Part shown: positions 63,981-64,000 of the stretch, piece after piece
How positions within the stretch are numbered: position 1 is the stretch's first letter
How the letters are laid out: every line of letters starts with the position of its first letter
Assembly: GCF_000247815.1 (NCBI RefSeq)
Contig: NC_021678.1
Span: 4,358,497-4,422,496, forward strand
Direction: 5' to 3'
DNA from: Ficedula albicollis
Lineage: Eukaryota; Chordata; Aves; Passeriformes; Muscicapidae
DNA: 64,000 nt
The notes under the pieces: generated by a model
Database searches by the model: none
What the model was told of the DNA's origin: nothing
The model's input: the letters and a program-made list of their open reading frames with translations, nothing else
Position numbers and translations under genes: made by a program

Positions 63981-64000
63981 GGAAGGAACATGACTCTCCT

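Noticed and set aside
62184..63991. Minus-strand frames of 561-595 residues with a 47-residue period
   Set aside because: Created by a stop-free 47-bp minisatellite read in three phases. All three frames give the same peptide, there are no splice sites or start context, and no known domain.

Overview
The window is vertebrate nuclear DNA, most likely from a songbird. It is dense in truncated CR1 LINE copies whose sense-strand ends read ATTCTATG-ATTCTATG, which is the avian CR1 tail. It also holds LTR fragments that I recall as passerine-type. The species cannot be fixed from the sequence.

The only gene I can support is PCDH15 (protocadherin-15, the tip-link cadherin of hair cells), on the minus strand. 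Three exons fit together by splice site and by phase. Exon 31994-32112 carries the end of the 5'UTR, the start codon and a 26-residue signal peptide. A 15-nt cassette microexon lies at 3869-3883. Exon 2935-3000 begins the mature protein and EC1. All three junctions are phase 1, so the microexon can be included or skipped without changing frame. The spliced product reads ...AQNDE-(DWQYE)-DCKLAR...PPATIV...DEESRN, the known N-terminus of the family. Transcription runs right to left. About 32 kb at the right (32113-64000) is intron or upstream sequence, 28 kb in the middle is one intron, and the rest of the gene lies beyond base 1.

The other roughly 99.7 percent is intronic or upstream DNA. It holds about 27 CR1 fragments in both orientations, one well-supported solo LTR (36606-37523), one probable LTR (about 38955-39480), an (AAAAAG)n microsatellite (23022-23217), A/C-rich tracts and a highly homogeneous 47-bp minisatellite of 34 units (62369-63980). 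None of the long reading frames outside PCDH15 looks like a gene: they come from poly-G, microsatellite, minisatellite or CR1 sequence.

Two features stand out as abnormal. First, there are six pure G homopolymers of 52 to 629 bases, all G on this strand, five of them interrupting recognisable repeats whatever the repeat orientation. This suggests a sequencing or assembly artefact rather than biology. Second, there are about 17 two-copy, near-identical tandem duplications with units of 20 to 492 bp, some nested. They are either recent duplications or false duplications from assembly. I found no convincing novel gene system.
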